Below, piece by piece: positions 35,844 through 38,277 of a stretch of DNA of 38,277 nt. The notes beneath the pieces are model-generated. The model was not told the origin of the DNA. It made no database searches and worked only from the letters and a program-made list of their open reading frames with translations. The first letter of the stretch is position 1. Each line of letters opens with the position of its first letter. The stretch is from Clostridiales bacterium. GTDB taxonomy: Bacteria > Bacillota > Clostridia > Lachnospirales > WQUN01. Made by a program: the position numbers and the translations under genes. The DNA lies in assembly GCA_031269465.1 (NCBI GenBank), contig JAISZB010000159.1:1-38277 (forward strand). The letters are read 5' to 3'.

Positions 35844-37574
35844 TTACTTGTAGACATTGATCCAACTCTCTGTTGCGCTTGAATCAGACCTTGTAAAGTC
35901 ATGGCCAGTAGAAGCCTCCAGAATTGTCCAATATGCCCAGTGCGCGCTGGTTATGTCCGAATAGTTTCTCGGCAGCTCGGCCGCGTGAGCGGTCAGATAA
36001 GACTGATCGGCTGCCCTGTTGAGGATTCGGTTTACGAGAGTGACCACCTCAGCCCTTGCGATTGGCGCTTCAGGCCTGAAGGTTCCGTCGGGATAGCCGG
36101 CGATCCAGCCTTTCTGGGCGGCCGAATTTATGTACTTAACCGCCCAGTGGGTGTTGGGGACGTCGTTAAAATTGTTTGAAGCCGTGAGGGCCAAATTGTC
36201 AAAATGCGCCGCCAGAGTTGCGAACTCCGCCCTGGTCACAGGCTCGTTTGGACGGAAGCTCCCGTCTCTTGTGTAATCCGCAAGCACGCCAAGCTGTTGC
36301 ATGTAGCAAACTTGATTGGCGTACCATGCGCTTGCTTGCACATCCGGATAATAGCTGTTTCTGTAATCCGCGCTGCTGTTCATGGATTCACAGAGCAATC
36401 TGGCGAACATGACCACGGCTTCGGCTCTTGTCATATTTTTGCCGGGTCCGAAGGTTCCGTCGGGATAACCCGTCATATAGGCAAAATGATCGTCTTTGTT
36501 CAGCGAGGGTATCTTTTTGTTTACAAATGTGATTGTCTCATAGCGCGCCGCGTCATCTCCCGTGCCCACGAAAACGCCGTCTTCCCGGATTTGAATGAAG
36601 CAGGTTTCCTCTGAAGGGTTGTAATCCTTGGGCGCCGCACGCTCGTAGAGGGTATATGCGCCCGATTCCGCGTCAAAGGAGGCGATGCCGACGCTGTTTG
36701 ACGTCGCTTCATAAGCCAAAGCCTCTCCTTGGGAACTGCGCCCCTCCAGACGGAACTCCGCCTCGGCCAGCGGCGCGCCGTTTTCGTCCGTCTTTTTCAC
36801 TTCGAACCGTTGCGTCGCCGAGGTTCCGCTGATTTTTGAGTTTACAAAGATCACTGTTTCATATCTGTCTGAATCGCGGTCGCCGGGCTCATCCGTCTCA
36901 TTGTAAAAATAAATCGACTCATAACTGATCCATAGCCTGTACGTTTTATCGGATATTACATAATCGGTGGGCGGTGTTTCCTCGCGCAACACGAATACGC
37001 CGTCCGTGACTCCGGGGACGATGAATTCGGCGTAGCCGTCCGTGCCGGAGATGGCCTCATAGCCGGACAGGCCGCGCCCTTCTGGCGCCAGGCGAAATAC
37101 CGCCCCGGCCAGCGCCACGCCGTTTTCATCCGTCTTGCGCACTTTAAACCGCGCTTGGGGCGGTTCGGCTCGTTCCATGACGGCAATCGTTGCGGCGTCA
37201 AAGTTGTCCAAGTATGTTTCGCCGCCGCGCATGCTTATCACTTTCGCCACCGGCCGGTATTCGGCCGTGCCCGCTGACGACGTGTCCGGCGTGACGTCGG
37301 ATAAGTAGGACGCGCTGTCTGTTTGGTACGTAGAAACTTCGCTTTCGTCCATTTTTTGTGAATCTCTGTACCATGTCCATTCCACCGTGCAGCCGCCTGG
37401 AACCCCGGTTATGGCCGCCGTAAGCGGCACTGGCGCATCCCCCACATGATAGGTGGCCGATTGCGGGTTTTGGGTGATTGACATATCGGCGGCAAACGCC
37501 TCCGCAGACAAGCCAAAAATAAGGATTGCAGCCAGCAGCAAGACAGCCGGCAATCTTTGAAGTCGATTCTTCAC
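35844..37574 (-). CDS. Surface protein with SpaA-type prealbumin repeats and three SLH domains
   Basis: A 576-residue secreted protein. Signal peptide with LLAAILIFGLSAEAFAAD (cleavage after AFA). An Ig-like or Big-type domain follows (about 30-135), then two SpaA/Cna-B-like prealbumin domains beginning ARFKVRKTDENGVALAGAVF and QRFEVKKTDENGAPLAEAEF. Three SLH domains end the protein (AYMTGYPDGTFGPGKNMTRA; YYPDVQASAWYANQVCYMQQ; NNFNDVPNTHWAVKYINSAA with GWIAGYPDGTFRPEAPIARA), anchoring it to pyruvylated secondary cell-wall polymer. The start is GTG 37574, with AAAGGAG ten bases upstream. The KTDENG openings are where isopeptide bonds form in related pilins. No sortase motif at the C terminus. 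GC-rich and intact, unlike its ICE neighbours. Confidence 0.9.
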   Translation of the reverse strand: MKNRLQRLPAVLLLAAILIFGLSAEAFAADMSITQNPQSATYHVGDAPVPLTAAITGVPGGCTVEWTWYRDSQKMDESEVSTYQTDSASYLSDVTPDTSSAGTAEYRPVAKVISMRGGETYLDNFDAATIAVMERAEPPQARFKVRKTDENGVALAGAVFRLAPEGRGLSGYEAISGTDGYAEFIVPGVTDGVFVLREETPPTDYVISDKTYRLWISYESIYFYNETDEPGDRDSDRYETVIFVNSKISGTSATQRFEVKKTDENGAPLAEAEFRLEGRSSQGEALAYEATSNSVGIASFDAESGAYTLYERAAPKDYNPSEETCFIQIREDGVFVGTGDDAARYETITFVNKKIPSLNKDDHFAYMTGYPDGTFGPGKNMTRAEAVVMFARLLCESMNSSADYRNSYYPDVQASAWYANQVCYMQQLGVLADYTRDGSFRPNEPVTRAEFATLAAHFDNLALTASNNFNDVPNTHWAVKYINSAAQKGWIAGYPDGTFRPEAPIARAEVVTLVNRILNRAADQSYLTAHAAELPRNYSDITSAHWAYWTILEASTGHDFTRSDSSATESWINVYK

Positions 37575-38159
37575 GCTATAACACTCCTTTAATTGTTTGC
37601 GCCAGTCAATGGCGCCGTTGGGGCGGCGTCGAAAAAAACATTTTCTCGTCAGCTTTCGAACATTTCCTCATTCTGTTTCAATCAAACCTGTTGTCAATTG
37701 AAAAAGAAGTCATCCGAAAAATGTTTATAAACACGAGTTTATCGTGATTTTCTAATAATAATTTCTCCACTAAAAAAGCTTGCCTTGCGATGTTTTCGTT
37801 TGCGACGTGTTTGCCGAACCGCTCCACAATGCCGTCAGCTCCTATCTCCACGAATTAGCTTGATTGCATCACCCGCTAGGAGAAGTTGGCGCGGATGAAT
37901 TGCAGAGCCGCCATGCAGTAGTCGATGCTATCCGACTTGCGGAGTTCCTCGTCCGTCATATCCTCGTCAGCACCCTTCAAATGTGCCGCATATCGCGTCG
38001 TTTGGGTCTCGATAGGTCAGTTTCAGTTTCCCTGTGAGCGACCACTTTGAGGTACAGTCCTCCACACTCCAGAATGTGAAGTTTTTTCGCTGAGCATTGA
38101 TGTATAGTACCATACTGGAGGTTCTTGCGCCTGCAACCGCTTAGCAGTAATCGCTTTGA
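37575..38159. other. Interval upstream of the SLH gene with decayed coding traces
   Basis: The first 170 bases are the SLH gene leader. Between about 37780 and 38100 the minus strand shows protein-like scraps in different frames, DEDMTDEELRKSDSIDYCMA then ALQFIRANFS, and GADGIVERFGKHVANENIAR. They look like one decayed gene; I cannot assign the family (a WYL-type regulator end is possible). Confidence 0.35.
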
Positions 38160-38277
38160 TATACCGCTTTTCATCAAATGTTACTTTTTTGGAGCTTGAT
38201 TATCCATTGAGTGGTGCGAAATGCCGATCTCGGCATTTTGCACTCGCTGTATAATCAAGCTCCAAAAAAGGCAGTTT
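38160..38277 (+). repeat. Palindromic repeat copy J, long form, cut by the window end
   Basis: TATACCGCTTTTCATCAAATG, then TTTTTTGGAGCTTGATTATC, a near-perfect centre (GTGCGAAATGCCGATCTCGG then CATTTTGCAC), TATAATCAAGCTCCAAAAAA and GGCAGTTT to the edge. The arms are a nearly perfect inverted repeat. The right end lies outside. Confidence 0.85.

Overview
The window looks like a chromosomal segment of an anaerobic Firmicute, most likely a Clostridia-class bacterium. The evidence is a 1180-residue pyruvate:ferredoxin oxidoreductase, strong AGGAGG ribosome sites, SLH-domain surface protein architecture, BMP-type ABC transport, and remnants of Firmicutes-type integrative conjugative elements (ICEs). 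No tRNA, rRNA or CRISPR array was seen. The species cannot be named from the sequence alone.

Left part (1-7 kb). This is a GC-richer graveyard of mobile DNA, nearly all on the minus strand. It holds an IS1595-type transposase tail, a truncated lipoprotein hydrolase, a frameshifted double-cupin lipoprotein, an IS630-type transposase fragment that ends against a truncated MATE exporter, and an intact MarR regulator. Next come a Phd-type antitoxin, a RhuM-family gene whose 3' half has been replaced by the end of a sensor histidine kinase, a primase with an in-frame stop, and the frameshifted C terminus of the giant ICE helicase/methylase protein. That helicase gene is interrupted by the 3' end of a group II intron (HNH part of the maturase plus domain V/VI).

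Middle part (7-34 kb). This is the ordinary chromosome: an XRE regulator; a long gene-poor stretch with a small terminator-ended transcript candidate; a MATE exporter; glmU; a double-GNAT protein; an acyl-CoA synthetase with an XRE-cupin regulator; nifJ; a polytopic GT-C-like membrane protein; and guanine deaminase. Upstream of guanine deaminase on the same strand lies a complete BMP-type (purine nucleoside class) ABC importer, so guanosine/guanine salvage is a plausible joint role. A GNAT fused to a P-loop kinase-like domain follows at 33.3 kb, next to an IS110 remnant.

Right part (34-38 kb). A decayed ICE membrane protein (VirB6/TrbL position) and an intact SpaA/SLH surface protein, again on the minus strand and GC-rich.

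The most striking signal is not a gene. It is a dispersed family of 90-140 bp palindromic repeats, with TATA-C-Y-GATTTGCA-type ends, a GGAGCTTGA subterminal motif and, in the long form, a near-perfect 30 bp central palindrome. At least ten full or partial copies plus several lone ends lie only between genes. Two full copies sit head to tail sharing a TA. They look like a MITE family. A second, different MITE-like element sits exactly at the end of one copy.
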